DNA of 64,000 nt, taken from Bacillus sp. 03113. Its GTDB lineage: Bacteria; Bacillota; Bacilli; Bacillales; Cytobacillaceae. Location of the stretch: positions 49,550 to 113,549 of the forward strand of contig NZ_VATK01000015.1 in NCBI RefSeq assembly GCF_006546985.1, given 5' to 3'. Under the pieces are notes generated by a model. The model did no database searches and was not told the DNA's origin. It was given only the letters and a program-made list of their open reading frames with translations. Shown here one piece after another: positions 9,483 to 19,257 of the stretch (within the stretch, counting starts at the first letter, position 1; each line of letters starts with the position of its first letter). The position numbers and the translations under genes are program-made.

Positions 9483-11003
9483 TTGGAGTATGTAATTGAG
9501 ATGCTGAATATAAGGAAAGAATTCCCTGGGATTGTTGCAAACGATAATATTAATCTACAAGTAAAAAAAGGAGAGATACATGCACTCCTTGGAGAAAATG
9601 GTGCAGGTAAATCAACTCTAATGAATATTCTCTTTGGCCTATATCAGCCAGAAAAAGGAGAGATTCGAGTTAATGGGAAGCCAGTTAAAATTACGAATCC
9701 AAACATCGCGAATCAACTTGGAATTGGGATGGTGCACCAGCATTTTATGCTTGTAGATACGTTTACGGTGACTGAAAATATCATATTAGGGCGAGAAATC
9801 ACCAAAAATGGGAAGATTGATATTAAAAAAGCTGAAAAAGAGGTAGAAGCCATTTCTAAACGATACGGTCTTGCTGTAAATCCGCAAGCCAAGATATCAG
9901 ATATATCAGTAGGGATGCAGCAAAGAGTAGAAATATTAAAGACATTGTATAGAGGTGCCGAGATTCTTATATTTGATGAACCTACTGCTGTCTTGACTCC
10001 ACAAGAAATAAACGAATTGATTCAAATTATGAAAAACTTAATAAAAGAAGGAAAATCGATTATTTTAATTACTCACAAGCTAAAAGAAATCATGGAAGTT
10101 TGTGATCAAGTAACTGTTATTAGAAAAGGGAAAGGGATTGGCACACTTTTCGTAAAAGACACAGAGCCAAATGAATTAGCTAGTTTAATGGTTGGCCGTG
10201 AAGTAACCTTTAAAACGGAGAAAAAAGAAGCACAGCCTAAGGAAGAAGTTCTGCAAATTAAAGATTTAGTTGTAGAAGATGCTCGTGGGGTAAAAGTGGT
10301 CAACCAGCTCAATTTATCTGTTCGATCAGGTGAAATTATTGGAATTGCTGGTGTTGATGGGAATGGACAAACAGAATTAATTGAAGCCATAACAGGATTA
10401 AGGAAATCGCAAGATGGTTCTATTTTGTTTAATGGCCAGGAAATACGGAAGTTTAGTGCGAGAAAAATTACGGAAGCTGGATTAGGGCATATTCCACAAG
10501 ATCGACATAAACTAGGACTTGTTCTTGATTTTCCAATTGGAGAAAACATGGTTTTACAAACGTACTATCAACCTCCTTTTTCAAAGAATGGTGTTCTTAA
10601 TTATAAAGAAATCTATGTTAAAGCACGAAGTTTAATCAATGAATACGACGTTCGTACGCCGAATGAATATACATTAGCCCGTTCATTATCTGGTGGAAAT
10701 CAGCAAAAAGCCATAATTGGCCGCGAAGTAGATCGAGACCCTGATTTATTGATTGCAGCTCAGCCAACAAGAGGCCTAGACGTTGGGGCAATCGAGTTCA
10801 TCCATAAACGTTTAATTGAGCAGCGTGATAATGGAAAAGCTGTATTGCTGCTATCCTTTGAGCTTGATGAAATTATGAATGTCAGTGACCGGATTGCAGT
10901 CATTTATGAAGGGAAAATTGTCGCAATCGTTGATCCCAAAGAGACAACAGAGCAAGAGCTTGGTTTGTTAATGGCAGGATCAAGCAAGGAGGTAATAGAT
11001 TAG
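9483..11003 (+). CDS. nupO: Nucleoside ABC transporter ATPase (tandem nucleotide-binding domains)
   Basis: Importer ATPase with two ABC domains in 506 residues. Domain 1 has Walker A GENGAGKST near residue 37, Q-loop region GMVHQHFML, and Walker B LIFDEPTAVL. Domain 2 begins about 257, with a divergent Walker A GVDGNGQTEL, signature LSGGNQQK and AAQPTRGLD. A poorly conserved second site is usual for sugar/nucleoside importers of this class. TTG 9483 follows AAGGAGAG by 7 bases. The stop is immediately followed by the ATG of nupP, so the two are coupled. Confidence 0.88.
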   Translation: MEYVIEMLNIRKEFPGIVANDNINLQVKKGEIHALLGENGAGKSTLMNILFGLYQPEKGEIRVNGKPVKITNPNIANQLGIGMVHQHFMLVDTFTVTENIILGREITKNGKIDIKKAEKEVEAISKRYGLAVNPQAKISDISVGMQQRVEILKTLYRGAEILIFDEPTAVLTPQEINELIQIMKNLIKEGKSIILITHKLKEIMEVCDQVTVIRKGKGIGTLFVKDTEPNELASLMVGREVTFKTEKKEAQPKEEVLQIKDLVVEDARGVKVVNQLNLSVRSGEIIGIAGVDGNGQTELIEAITGLRKSQDGSILFNGQEIRKFSARKITEAGLGHIPQDRHKLGLVLDFPIGENMVLQTYYQPPFSKNGVLNYKEIYVKARSLINEYDVRTPNEYTLARSLSGGNQQKAIIGREVDRDPDLLIAAQPTRGLDVGAIEFIHKRLIEQRDNGKAVLLLSFELDEIMNVSDRIAVIYEGKIVAIVDPKETTEQELGLLMAGSSKEVID

Positions 11004-12050
11004 ATGACTAATCGATTGAAAAGCTTTTTTATTTCGATTATTGCTGTTTTTTTAGGAATCATTGTTGGAACGATCTTAATGATAGGAACAGGCTATAATC
11101 CGATTACAGCTTACTCTGCCTTATGGAATGGCGCATTTGGAGATAGTTATTATATTGGAGAGGTCATTAGACAGGTTACACCATACATATTATCTGGACT
11201 TGCTGTAGCTTTTGCCTTTCGAACAGGTTTGTTCAACATCGGAGTGGAAGGTCAGTTAATTGTTGGATGGGTGGCTGCTGTTTGGGTCGGTGTTGCTTTT
11301 GATTTACCGAAAATCATTCATTTGCCACTTGCTATTCTTGCAGCAGCAGCAGCTGGTGCTATTTGGGGATTAATTCCTGGGTTTTTGAAAGCTCGCTTTC
11401 ATGTTCATGAAGTTATTGTATCCATTATGATGAACTATATTGCTTTACATGTGACGAACTATTTGATTCGGACTGTCTTATCTGAGAACAGTGACAAAAC
11501 GGATAAAATATCGGAATCTGCTTCGTTGAAATCCCCTTTATTGGAGAGCATGACTGATTATTCTCGCTTGCATTGGGGGATTTTAATCTCCATTCTATGT
11601 GTCTTTATTATGTGGTTTCTTTTAGAAAAAACAACAAAAGGATACGAGTTAAGAGCAGTTGGGTTTAATCAGCATGCAGCAAAATATGCTGGGATGAATG
11701 TCAATCGCAATATCATGCTTTCAATGGTGGTTTCTGGAGCTTTTGCTGGATTAGCCGGAGCGATGGAAGGTCTAGGAACATTTGGCTATGCAGCTGTTAA
11801 GGGCGGCTTTACAGGCGTTGGATTTGATGGAATTGCTGTTGCGTTGCTCGGCGGGAATGCTCCGCTTGGAATTGTACTAGCAGCATTGTTATTTGGCAGC
11901 TTAAAGGTAGGAGCGTTAAATATGCCTTTAGAAGCTGAAGTTCCAAATGAACTTGTCGATATTATTATTGCTTTAATAGTCTTTTTTGTTGCAGCTAGCT
12001 ACTTAATTCGATGGCTTATGGAACGATTTAGTAAAAAGGGGGTGAAATAA
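11004..12050 (+). CDS. nupP: Nucleoside ABC transporter permease
   Basis: A 348-residue polytopic membrane protein of the BPD_transp_2 family (RbsC-like), with many hydrophobic helices and the family pattern FNIGVEGQLIVG near residue 75 and ALLGGNAPLGIVLAALLFG near 280. It starts at the base after the nupO stop and ends just before nupQ, so all three are one transcript. With nupQ it should form the heterodimeric channel for the substrate delivered by NupN. Confidence 0.88.
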   Translation: MTNRLKSFFISIIAVFLGIIVGTILMIGTGYNPITAYSALWNGAFGDSYYIGEVIRQVTPYILSGLAVAFAFRTGLFNIGVEGQLIVGWVAAVWVGVAFDLPKIIHLPLAILAAAAAGAIWGLIPGFLKARFHVHEVIVSIMMNYIALHVTNYLIRTVLSENSDKTDKISESASLKSPLLESMTDYSRLHWGILISILCVFIMWFLLEKTTKGYELRAVGFNQHAAKYAGMNVNRNIMLSMVVSGAFAGLAGAMEGLGTFGYAAVKGGFTGVGFDGIAVALLGGNAPLGIVLAALLFGSLKVGALNMPLEAEVPNELVDIIIALIVFFVAASYLIRWLMERFSKKGVK

Positions 12051-13010
12051 GTGGGGTTTATGGACATGTTGTTAATCATTGTTCCATCTACGTTGCTTTG
12101 GGCGGCTCCCCTTATTTTCACAGCAATAGGTGGTAACTTTTCTGAAAGATCTGGGATTGTAAATATTGGCTTAGAAGGTTTAATGGTGATTGGTGCTTTT
12201 ACTGCCATTGTATTTAATTTAACGTTTGATCAAACTTTGGGAAGCTTTACACCGTGGATATCACTACTCGTTGCTATGATAGTAGGAGCTTTATTTTCAC
12301 TTTTACATGCAGCAGCGTCTATTACATTTCGAGCAGATCAGACCGTGTCTGGAGTTGCCATTAACCTCCTTGGCCTTGGACTTGCTTTATTTCTTGTAAA
12401 ATTTATTTACGGGAAAGGGCAAACAGATATTATCCAAATAGGATTTAGCAAGGTGGATATACCTTTTTTGAGTGATATTCCTTTTATTGGGGAGATATTT
12501 TTCTCAAATACGTATTATACATCGTTTGTGGCTATTGTCGTTGCGATTATTGCTTGGTACGTGATGTTTAAGACTCCATTTGGTTTACGCCTTCGGTCCG
12601 TAGGAGAGCATCCCATGGCAGCTGATACGATGGGGATCAATGTAACAAAATTGCGCTATATTGGCGTTATCATTTCAGGAGCCCTTGCTGGGGTCGGAGG
12701 TGGAGTGTATGCACAATCCATTTCATCAGATTTTAGCCACGCTACCATAAGCGGACAAGGGTTTATGTCCTTAGCTGCTTTGATTTTTGGGAAATGGCAT
12801 CCACTTGGTGCAATGGGTGCAGCCATTTTCTTTGGTTTTGCACAAAGCTTAAGTATTATCGGATCGAGCTTGCCATTTTTAGATAATATTCCAAATGTAT
12901 ACTTACTCATTGCCCCTTACGTATTAACCATTCTTGCCTTAACTGGATTTATCGGACGTGCTGATGCTCCTAAAGCATTAGGTACCCCTTATTTAAAAGG
13001 AAAAAGATAA
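12051..13010 (+). CDS. nupQ: Nucleoside ABC transporter permease
   Basis: Second permease, 319 residues, also BPD_transp_2, with the matching motif VNIGLEGLMVIGAF near residue 37 and AALIFGKWHPLGAMGAA near 240. It starts with GTG at 12051 directly after the nupP stop; GGGGGTG lies at the end of nupP. A strong terminator follows, marking the end of the importer operon. Confidence 0.88.
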   Translation: MGFMDMLLIIVPSTLLWAAPLIFTAIGGNFSERSGIVNIGLEGLMVIGAFTAIVFNLTFDQTLGSFTPWISLLVAMIVGALFSLLHAAASITFRADQTVSGVAINLLGLGLALFLVKFIYGKGQTDIIQIGFSKVDIPFLSDIPFIGEIFFSNTYYTSFVAIVVAIIAWYVMFKTPFGLRLRSVGEHPMAADTMGINVTKLRYIGVIISGALAGVGGGVYAQSISSDFSHATISGQGFMSLAALIFGKWHPLGAMGAAIFFGFAQSLSIIGSSLPFLDNIPNVYLLIAPYVLTILALTGFIGRADAPKALGTPYLKGKR

Positions 13011-13035
13011 TTTAAGCTTGAAGTACCAAATGAAC

Positions 13036-13083
13036 GGATGGACGAAAATACTTTTGAATGTATTTTTTGTCCATCCTTTTTTG
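13036..13083 (+). terminator. Terminator after nupQ
   Basis: GGATGGAC and GTCCATCC arms form a perfect 8-base stem, extended by an inner GAAAATAC/GTATTTTTT pairing and followed by T residues. Confidence 0.85.
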
Positions 13084-13087
13084 TTGT

Positions 13088-13150
13088 AACAAAAGCGCAA
13101 GTGCCCTTGCTCATCAACGTAAAGTGGTCGAGCTAGACAAAGTCTACCTT
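13088..13150. repeat. Mosaic repeat, third-module fragment
   Basis: AAAAGCGCAAGTGCCCTTGC followed by TCATCAACGTAAAGTG matches, in the opposite orientation, the right part of the repeat at 22.85-22.99 kb. The remaining bases up to the ymfF start hold no recognisable gene. Confidence 0.7.
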
Positions 13151-13330
13151 CCAATAACTTATACTTCAATACAATAGACCAAAAAACGAAATGACTTATT
13201 ATTTGAAAAACGATCAAGCAGCAAGGTATAGTTAGAATAGACTCGGAGAAATTGGAAAAACTAGATATGTTCTTATTGAATGTATACATATACATAGAAT
13301 AAAGCATGCAATTTGATAGGAGGATGTAGA

Positions 13331-14611
13331 ATGGGTGTTGTTCAAGAAACGATTAAACCAATGAAGGGGTATGCTCTTCATCTTGTTCAAACAAGCAAAT
13401 ATAAAACGAATACCATTGTGTGGAGGATGAAAGCACCTTTAAACAAAGCTGATGTTACAAAAAGATCGTTACTGCCATATGTGCTGCAAAATAGTACAAA
13501 GAGCTACCCGAGCACAACGATTTTACGTTCTCATTTAGATGATTTGTATGGAGCAACCTTTTTTGTTGATCTTTCTAAAAAAGGCGAATACCATATTATG
13601 AGCTTTTCTTTAGAAATAGCAAATGAAAAGTTTTTATCAGATCCAACCCCATTATTGCAAAAAGGCTTTCAATTTTTAGCTGAAATACTCTTAAATCCAA
13701 ATGTTGAAGTTGATTATTTCCGTAAAGACACTGTTGAGATCGAAAAAAGAAACTTAAAACAAAGAATTCAATCTTTATTTGATGATAAAATGCGTTATTC
13801 GAATTTCCGTTTAGTAGAAGAAATGTGTCAGGATGAACCATACGCCTTGCATGTACATGGAAATAAAGATGAAGTGGATGAAATTACGAATCAATCTCTC
13901 TTTAAGTATTATCAACAAGCGTTTTCGGAAGATCAATTAGATTTATATGTTATCGGCGATGTGAATGAAGATGAGGTTTCTTCCTACTTAGAAGATCTAA
14001 TTCAATTTGAGCAAAGAACACCTAAACAATTGGAGAAAAACGAGACTGCAATAAAAGAAAAAGTACACGAAGTGAAGGAAGTACAGGATATTAATCAAGG
14101 AAAGTTAAACATAGGGTACCGGACAAATGTTGTTTATGGCAGCCCAGATTACTATGCACTACAAGTATTCAACGGTATTTATGGAGGATTTTCACATTCG
14201 AAGCTATTTATCAATGTTCGTGAAAAAGCAAGTCTTGCTTATTATGCAGCAAGTCGTGTAGAAAGTCATAAAGGATTATTAATGGTTATGGCAGGGATTG
14301 ATAATCAAAATTATGAAAAAGCTGTAACCATCATACGCGAACAAATGGACGCTATGAAATCAGGCGACTTTACCGATCAAGAGTTAGAACAAACAAAAGC
14401 GGTTATTCATAACCAAATACTCGAAACGATTGATACGTCAAGGGGAACGATTGAGATTTTGTATCATAATGTCGTTGCCAATCAGGAGATTAGTCTTGAT
14501 GAATGGCTTGAAAAAATGAATAAAGTCACAAAGGAAGAAATCATGGAAGTTGCTAAAAAAGTCGAGTTAGATACAATTTATTTCTTAACAGGAGCGGAGG
14601 GAGGAAAATAA
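13331..14611 (+). CDS. ymfF: M16-family peptidase-like protein YmfF (non-catalytic partner)
   Basis: A 426-residue M16-fold protein. It has no HxxEH zinc motif at the position where the neighbour YmfH carries one, which is the normal arrangement for such pairs: one active and one structural subunit, as in mitochondrial processing peptidase. ATG 13331 follows AGGAGG by 7 bases; the earlier in-frame codon at 13313 overlaps that site. The stop is directly followed by the ymfH start, so the pair should be made in equal amounts. The substrate of the pair is not known. Confidence 0.85.
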   Translation: MGVVQETIKPMKGYALHLVQTSKYKTNTIVWRMKAPLNKADVTKRSLLPYVLQNSTKSYPSTTILRSHLDDLYGATFFVDLSKKGEYHIMSFSLEIANEKFLSDPTPLLQKGFQFLAEILLNPNVEVDYFRKDTVEIEKRNLKQRIQSLFDDKMRYSNFRLVEEMCQDEPYALHVHGNKDEVDEITNQSLFKYYQQAFSEDQLDLYVIGDVNEDEVSSYLEDLIQFEQRTPKQLEKNETAIKEKVHEVKEVQDINQGKLNIGYRTNVVYGSPDYYALQVFNGIYGGFSHSKLFINVREKASLAYYAASRVESHKGLLMVMAGIDNQNYEKAVTIIREQMDAMKSGDFTDQELEQTKAVIHNQILETIDTSRGTIEILYHNVVANQEISLDEWLEKMNKVTKEEIMEVAKKVELDTIYFLTGAEGGK

Positions 14612-15898
14612 ATGGAAAAAGTAAATTTTGATCAATTACAGGAAGAGCTTTATCATGAAAAGCTTGAAAATGGGTTGGAGGTTTATATTCTTCCGAAAAA
14701 AGGATTTAATAAAACCTTTGCCACATTTACGACAAAATATGGTTCCATTGATAATCGTTTTGTCCCTCTAGGAGAGAGTGAATTTAAAGAAGTACCTGAT
14801 GGCATTGCTCATTTCCTTGAACATAAGCTTTTTGAAAAAGAAGAAGGGGATGTGTTTCAGAATTTTAGTAAACAGGGAGCTTCTGCAAATGCTTTTACAT
14901 CCTTTACTCGAACGGCCTACCTTTTTTCGAGTACTTCTAATGTTGAAATGAACTTAGAAACATTGATTAATTTTGTGCAAGAGCCTTATTTTTCTGAAAA
15001 AACAGTCGAAAAGGAAAAAGGAATTATTGGACAAGAAATTACAATGTACGATGATAATCCAGATTGGAGACTTTATTTTGGGCTGATCCAGAATATGTAT
15101 AAAAATCACCCTGTGAAGATTGATATCGCAGGGACAATAAGCTCTATTGCAAACATTACAAAAGATCTGCTTTATGAATGTTATCACACCTTTTATCATC
15201 CGAGCAATATGCTTTTGTTTATAGTTGGTCCTGTCGATGTCGATCATATCATGAAGCTTGTGAAAGAAAATCAAACAAAAAAACCTTTTGAAAAGCAGGC
15301 TGAAATTAAGCGGCAGTTTGATGAGGAACCCTTGGAGGCTGCCGAACAAAAGCAAGTTTTAAAAATGAATGTGCATAGTTCCAAATGTCTCGTCGGGTTA
15401 AAAGCATTGGATGTGAATCAGTCCGGGGATGAAATGCTTAAAAATGAGTTGACGATAAATATTTTGTTAGATTTACTTTTTGGAAAAAGCTCTGACAATT
15501 ATCATAAGTTATTTTCCGATGGCTTAATAGATGAGACATTTTCTTTTGACTATACACAAGAACAAGGTTTTGGATTTGCGATGGTTGGTGGGGATACAAG
15601 TAATCCAGATTTGTTAGCAGAGACAATTAAGCAAATGCTAATGAAAGGAAAAGAAGCTGAGTTTTCACAAGAAAGTTTAGAACGTGCAAAAAAGAAAAAA
15701 ATTGGTGCATTTCTTCGAGCAGTCAATTCTCCAGAGTATATTGCGAATCAATTCACACGATATGCATTTAATGATATGAATTTATTTGATGTCGTGCCTA
15801 CTATTGAGCAAATTACTCTTGAGGATCTTAAAGCTGCTACACATACTTTTATTGCTGAAGAGCGTCTATCGGTCTGTCAAGTAGTTCCTAAAGGATAA
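14612..15898 (+). CDS. ymfH: M16-family zinc peptidase YmfH
   Basis: A 428-residue insulinase-family peptidase. The inverted zinc motif is HFLEH (residues about 68-72, in GIAHFLEHKLFEKEEGDVF), followed about 75 residues on by the EKGIIGQEI glutamate segment, so the catalytic site looks complete. It begins at the base after the ymfF stop and is preceded by GGAGGG. The ymfF-ymfH-ymfI order is that of B. subtilis. A short terminator follows. Confidence 0.88.
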   Translation: MEKVNFDQLQEELYHEKLENGLEVYILPKKGFNKTFATFTTKYGSIDNRFVPLGESEFKEVPDGIAHFLEHKLFEKEEGDVFQNFSKQGASANAFTSFTRTAYLFSSTSNVEMNLETLINFVQEPYFSEKTVEKEKGIIGQEITMYDDNPDWRLYFGLIQNMYKNHPVKIDIAGTISSIANITKDLLYECYHTFYHPSNMLLFIVGPVDVDHIMKLVKENQTKKPFEKQAEIKRQFDEEPLEAAEQKQVLKMNVHSSKCLVGLKALDVNQSGDEMLKNELTINILLDLLFGKSSDNYHKLFSDGLIDETFSFDYTQEQGFGFAMVGGDTSNPDLLAETIKQMLMKGKEAEFSQESLERAKKKKIGAFLRAVNSPEYIANQFTRYAFNDMNLFDVVPTIEQITLEDLKAATHTFIAEERLSVCQVVPKG

Positions 15899-15937
15899 AT
15901 GAAGAATAATTTAGATATAATAGGGATCGTTTGTAGG

Positions 15938-15962
15938 AGCGTCGATGTTTCGGCGCTTTTTC
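15938..15962 (+). terminator. Short terminator after ymfH
   Basis: AGCGTCGA ... TCGGCGCT hairpin followed by TTTTT, between ymfH and ymfI. Confidence 0.6.
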
Positions 15963-15997
15963 ATGATTATTAGGGTAGAATCGATGGAGGAGTTATC

Positions 15998-16720
15998 TTG
16001 GGGGATTATATTTTAATAACAGGTGCAAGTAGTGGGATCGGCAGAGCGATTGCGAAAAAACTAGCAGAAGAAGGCTATTCACTTTATTTACATTATCATC
16101 AAAATAAGGAGGTAATAGCTGAATTAATAGAAGATTTAAATACTTTTTCAGGAGAATTTATTCCTGTACAAGCAGATCTTTCGACTGAGGATGGCTATCA
16201 AATCTTAGCAGATCAAATCCTTTCAATTGATGGAATCATTCATAATTGTGGCATCAGCCACTATGGACTATTTGCTGATATTGAAAAAGAGACCGTTCAA
16301 CAATTAATTAGCATTCATGTGACAAGTCCTATGTTATTAACGAAAGAACTTCTTCCTAAAATGCTAAGGAAACAAAAAGGTAATATTATTGTGATCTCAT
16401 CTATATGGGGTCAAATAGGAGCTGCGTGTGAAGTTGTTTATTCAGCAGCAAAGGGGGCGCAAATTTCTTTTGTAAAAGCATTAAGCAAGGAATTGGCTTT
16501 AAATGGTATTAGAGTAAATGGTGTTGCCCCAGGTGCTGTTGAAACTCCCATGTTAAAACAATTTTCGGAGGACGAAATTTATGCAATTATGGATGAAATT
16601 CCGATGGGAAGACTTGCGCAGTCGAATGAAATTGCAGAGAGTGTGTCTTTTTTATTATCAAAAAAATCCGCCTATATTACTGGGCAAATACTTGGCGTTA
16701 ATGGAGGATGGTTCGTCTAA
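15998..16720 (+). CDS. ymfI: SDR-family oxidoreductase YmfI
   Basis: Short-chain dehydrogenase of 240 residues with NAD(P)-binding GASSGIG at residue 8, the catalytic Ser region VISSIWG near 130, YSAAK near 148, and a C-terminal GQILGVNGGWFV typical of FabG-like members. TTG 15998 lies downstream of GGAGGAG. It follows the M16 pair as in B. subtilis. The fabG-like sequence suggests a ketoacyl or related carbonyl substrate, but this cannot be resolved here. Confidence 0.85.
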   Translation: MGDYILITGASSGIGRAIAKKLAEEGYSLYLHYHQNKEVIAELIEDLNTFSGEFIPVQADLSTEDGYQILADQILSIDGIIHNCGISHYGLFADIEKETVQQLISIHVTSPMLLTKELLPKMLRKQKGNIIVISSIWGQIGAACEVVYSAAKGAQISFVKALSKELALNGIRVNGVAPGAVETPMLKQFSEDEIYAIMDEIPMGRLAQSNEIAESVSFLLSKKSAYITGQILGVNGGWFV

Positions 16721-16737
16721 TTATCTTCTTTAACTAT

Positions 16738-16917
16738 GGCTCTGTTAAACGATAATATTGATTTTGGAAGGAAATTTGCGAGACTCCTGCGGAAAAACGG
16801 GCTGGAAAGACCCCGCAGTGAGGTACGAGCGAGGAGGCTTGCCAGTTGCCAGTTCGTCCGCGGAAAGCGAGTGAATTTCCTGACGATTATAAATCAACAC
16901 TGAAATTTAACAGAGGC
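16738..16917. mobile_element. MITE-like element, 180 bp, with 12-bp inverted ends and 8-bp duplication
   Basis: Left end GGCTCTGTTAAA and right end TTTAACAGAGGC are inverted copies with one mismatch. They are flanked by perfect direct repeats TTAACTAT (16730-16737 and 16918-16925), as left by transposition. The interior is GC-rich and hairpin-forming (GACTCCTGCGG, GACCCCGCAG, CGCGGAAAGCGAG) and resembles a repeat I know from many Bacillaceae intergenic regions. No coding capacity. A second element of the same style lies at 27391-27599. Confidence 0.75.
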
Positions 16918-16999
16918 TTAACTATAGGAAAGAAATATGAATATTTTTATGACCAACCATGCAAAATAATCTTTGTAAGACAATTAAGGGGGTTTTGAA

Positions 17000-17257
17000 A
17001 TGTCCGTATTAGAAAATTGGCAGCAATGGAAGGATTTTTTAGGAGATCGTATTAATCAGGCTGAAAATCAAGGAATGAACAAAGAAGTGGTTAATGATCT
17101 AGCCTTTCAAATTGGGGATTATTTAGCAAAGCAAGTCCAGCCAAAGAATGATCAAGAAAAAGTCCTTGCTGACTTATGGTCAGTTGCAAGTACAGAAGAA
17201 CAACATGCTTTAGCAAATGTAATGGTGAAGCTTGTTCAAAACAACGGAACTCATTAA
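17000..17257 (+). CDS. ymfJ: DUF3243 protein YmfJ
   Basis: An 85-residue hydrophilic, probably helical protein (start MSVLENWQQWKDFLGDRI) matching the small YmfJ/DUF3243 family by sequence and by position between ymfI and ymfK. ATG 17000 follows AAGGGGG. No motif indicates a function. A terminator-like hairpin follows at 17290. Confidence 0.82.
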   Translation: MSVLENWQQWKDFLGDRINQAENQGMNKEVVNDLAFQIGDYLAKQVQPKNDQEKVLADLWSVASTEEQHALANVMVKLVQNNGTH

Positions 17258-17289
17258 TGGCCAAAAAATGCTTATAAGATAGTAAACAC

Positions 17290-17328
17290 AAAATACCTTG
17301 TCAAAGGAAATTTGGCAGGGTATTTTTA
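17290..17328 (+). terminator. Terminator after ymfJ
   Basis: AAAATACC ... GGTATTTTT imperfect stem of about 15 pairs, followed by TTATT. Confidence 0.7.
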
Positions 17329-17476
17329 TTCTGAAATGATTTTATTTTAAAATAATTTTAGTAAATGCTGAATTTTCCCTTATTGTATATTGGTTTTTCT
17401 TTCATCTTTAGATAAAATCATTTAATATAGAAGCTAGATCAAAAAAATGATGAAATATGTCACAAGGAGGTTTTTT

Positions 17477-18268
17477 ATGCAGAAAAAGGAATGGTATTTT
17501 GAATATGAAATTCAAAAAAACCGACCTGGCTTACTTGGTGACATTTCTTCATTGCTTGGAATGCTATCAATTAATATTGTGACCATTAATGGAGTAGATG
17601 AGGGTCGCCGTGGATTATTAATACTGGCAAAGGATCACGAACAAGTTTTAAGATTAGAGTCCATTTTGCAAACGATGGATACGATCAAAGTAACGAAGCT
17701 ACGCGAACCTAAGCTACGCGATCGCTTGGCAGTTAGGCATGGGCGATACATACAAAGAGATGAAGATGATAAAAAAACTTTTCGATTTGTTAGAAATGAA
17801 CTTGGAATATTAGTTGATTTTATGGCAGAGCTTTTTAAAAAAAATGGTCATAAATTAATAGGAATAAGAGGAATGCCAAGAGTTGGGAAAACGGAGTCCA
17901 TCGTTGCTGCAAGTGTGTGTGCCAATAAAAGATGGTTGTTTGTTTCTTCTACTTTATTAAAGCAAACCATTCGAAACCAGCTTATTGAAGACGAATATCA
18001 TGAAAATAACTTATTTATTATTGATGGGATTGTATCAACCCAAAGAGCAAATGAACGACATTGGCAGTTAATTCGTGAAGTTATGCGTGTTCCCGCTGTT
18101 AAAGTAGTGGAGCACCCTGACGTTTTTATACAAAATACGGAATATACAATGGATGATTTTGATTACATTATTGAGTTGAGAAATGAATTTGATGAAGAAA
18201 TTAAGTATGACGCTGTAGAGAAAAACACGCTGTTTTCTCTTTCTGAGTTTGAGGGATTTGATTTTTAG
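17477..18268 (+). CDS. ymfK: YmfK family protein (ACT-like N-terminus, DUF3388)
   Basis: A 263-residue protein. The first 75 residues look like an ACT-type ligand or oligomerisation domain (RPGLLGDISSLLGMLSINIVTI). The rest, including a P-loop-like GMPRVGKTES near residue 140, belongs to the YmfK/DUF3388 family. ATG 17477 follows AAGGAGG by 6 bases; the upstream in-frame ATG at 17447 has no ribosome site. It lies directly before rodZ as in B. subtilis. Role unknown; whether the GKT sequence binds nucleotide is only a suggestion. Confidence 0.8.
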   Translation: MQKKEWYFEYEIQKNRPGLLGDISSLLGMLSINIVTINGVDEGRRGLLILAKDHEQVLRLESILQTMDTIKVTKLREPKLRDRLAVRHGRYIQRDEDDKKTFRFVRNELGILVDFMAELFKKNGHKLIGIRGMPRVGKTESIVAASVCANKRWLFVSSTLLKQTIRNQLIEDEYHENNLFIIDGIVSTQRANERHWQLIREVMRVPAVKVVEHPDVFIQNTEYTMDDFDYIIELRNEFDEEIKYDAVEKNTLFSLSEFEGFDF

Positions 18269-18288
18269 TTAGTTGGAAGGTGTTATTA

Positions 18289-19179
18289 TTGTCTGAATTA
18301 GGTAATCGATTAAAAGAAGCACGTTTGTCAAAAGGGTTAAGTCTTGATGACTTACAAAATGCAACAAAGATTCAAAAGCGATATTTGGTAGGGATTGAAG
18401 AAGGCAATTACAGCATGATGCCAGGTAAGTTTTATGTTAGAGCTTTTATCAAGCAGTATGCTGAAGCGGTGGGAATAGAGATCGAAGAATTGTTAGTAGA
18501 ATTTAAGGATGAAATACCTGCAACAATGAATGATGATATTCCTGAAAAGCTTTCAAGAGTACAAGCACGACCAGCCATTTCCAATAATAGTACAAAAATC
18601 TTATCTGTATTGCCAAAAATACTTATTACTATTTTTGTTATTGGATTTCTTGTACTTATTTGGTATCTGTTGCAACAAAATGCCGGTGTTAGGACAAATA
18701 ACAAGATAGATGACGTTAACAAAGATACTAAATATGAAACAAATTTAAAGGATACTAGTAAGAGCTCAGAGAAGGAAAATAAAAAGTCAAATAAAACAAA
18801 AGAAACGAATAAGTCCGAAACAAAACCTGCTCCAGTTGCACCCCAGCAGGAACTTGCAGTTGCTCAAACAAATGGGAATAAAACAACTTATGATTTAAAA
18901 AATACAGATAAGTTTCAATTAAAGGTTGTTTCTACTGGAGAAACTTGGGTAAATATATTAAATGACAAAGGTCATTCCTTTTTTCAGGGGATTCTAAAAA
19001 AAGGTGCAACTGAAAGTCAATCTATTGATTTTACAAATGAAACAGGAGCCGTCATCGTTGTGGGGAAATCAACAGAGACTGAGATATATGTGAACGATCA
19101 AAAGTTAGAATTTGCCGTTTCTCCTACACAATCGGTTCGTCAAGATATAACGATTAACTTTGTTAAGTCGAAAGAATAG
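18289..19179 (+). CDS. rodZ: Cell-shape protein RodZ (YmfM)
   Basis: RodZ links MreB filaments to the elongation machinery. The 296-residue protein has a cytoplasmic helix-turn-helix of the RodZ type (GNRLKEARLSKGLSLDDLQ, residues 4-70), one membrane helix (about 105-128, ILITIFVIGFLVLIWYLL), a Lys/Ser/Thr-rich linker and an extracytoplasmic beta domain (DUF4115). TTG 18289 is 8 bases after GGAAGG and gives the usual MSELG start. It sits between ymfK and pgsA, as in B. subtilis. Confidence 0.9.
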   Translation: MSELGNRLKEARLSKGLSLDDLQNATKIQKRYLVGIEEGNYSMMPGKFYVRAFIKQYAEAVGIEIEELLVEFKDEIPATMNDDIPEKLSRVQARPAISNNSTKILSVLPKILITIFVIGFLVLIWYLLQQNAGVRTNNKIDDVNKDTKYETNLKDTSKSSEKENKKSNKTKETNKSETKPAPVAPQQELAVAQTNGNKTTYDLKNTDKFQLKVVSTGETWVNILNDKGHSFFQGILKKGATESQSIDFTNETGAVIVVGKSTETEIYVNDQKLEFAVSPTQSVRQDITINFVKSKE

Positions 19180-19257
19180 TCATCTTATTAGATGGCATTT
19201 CTTTCGTTTTTAAAGAAATTATAAAATAGTTGGCTGTGAATAACTTTGGAAGAATTA

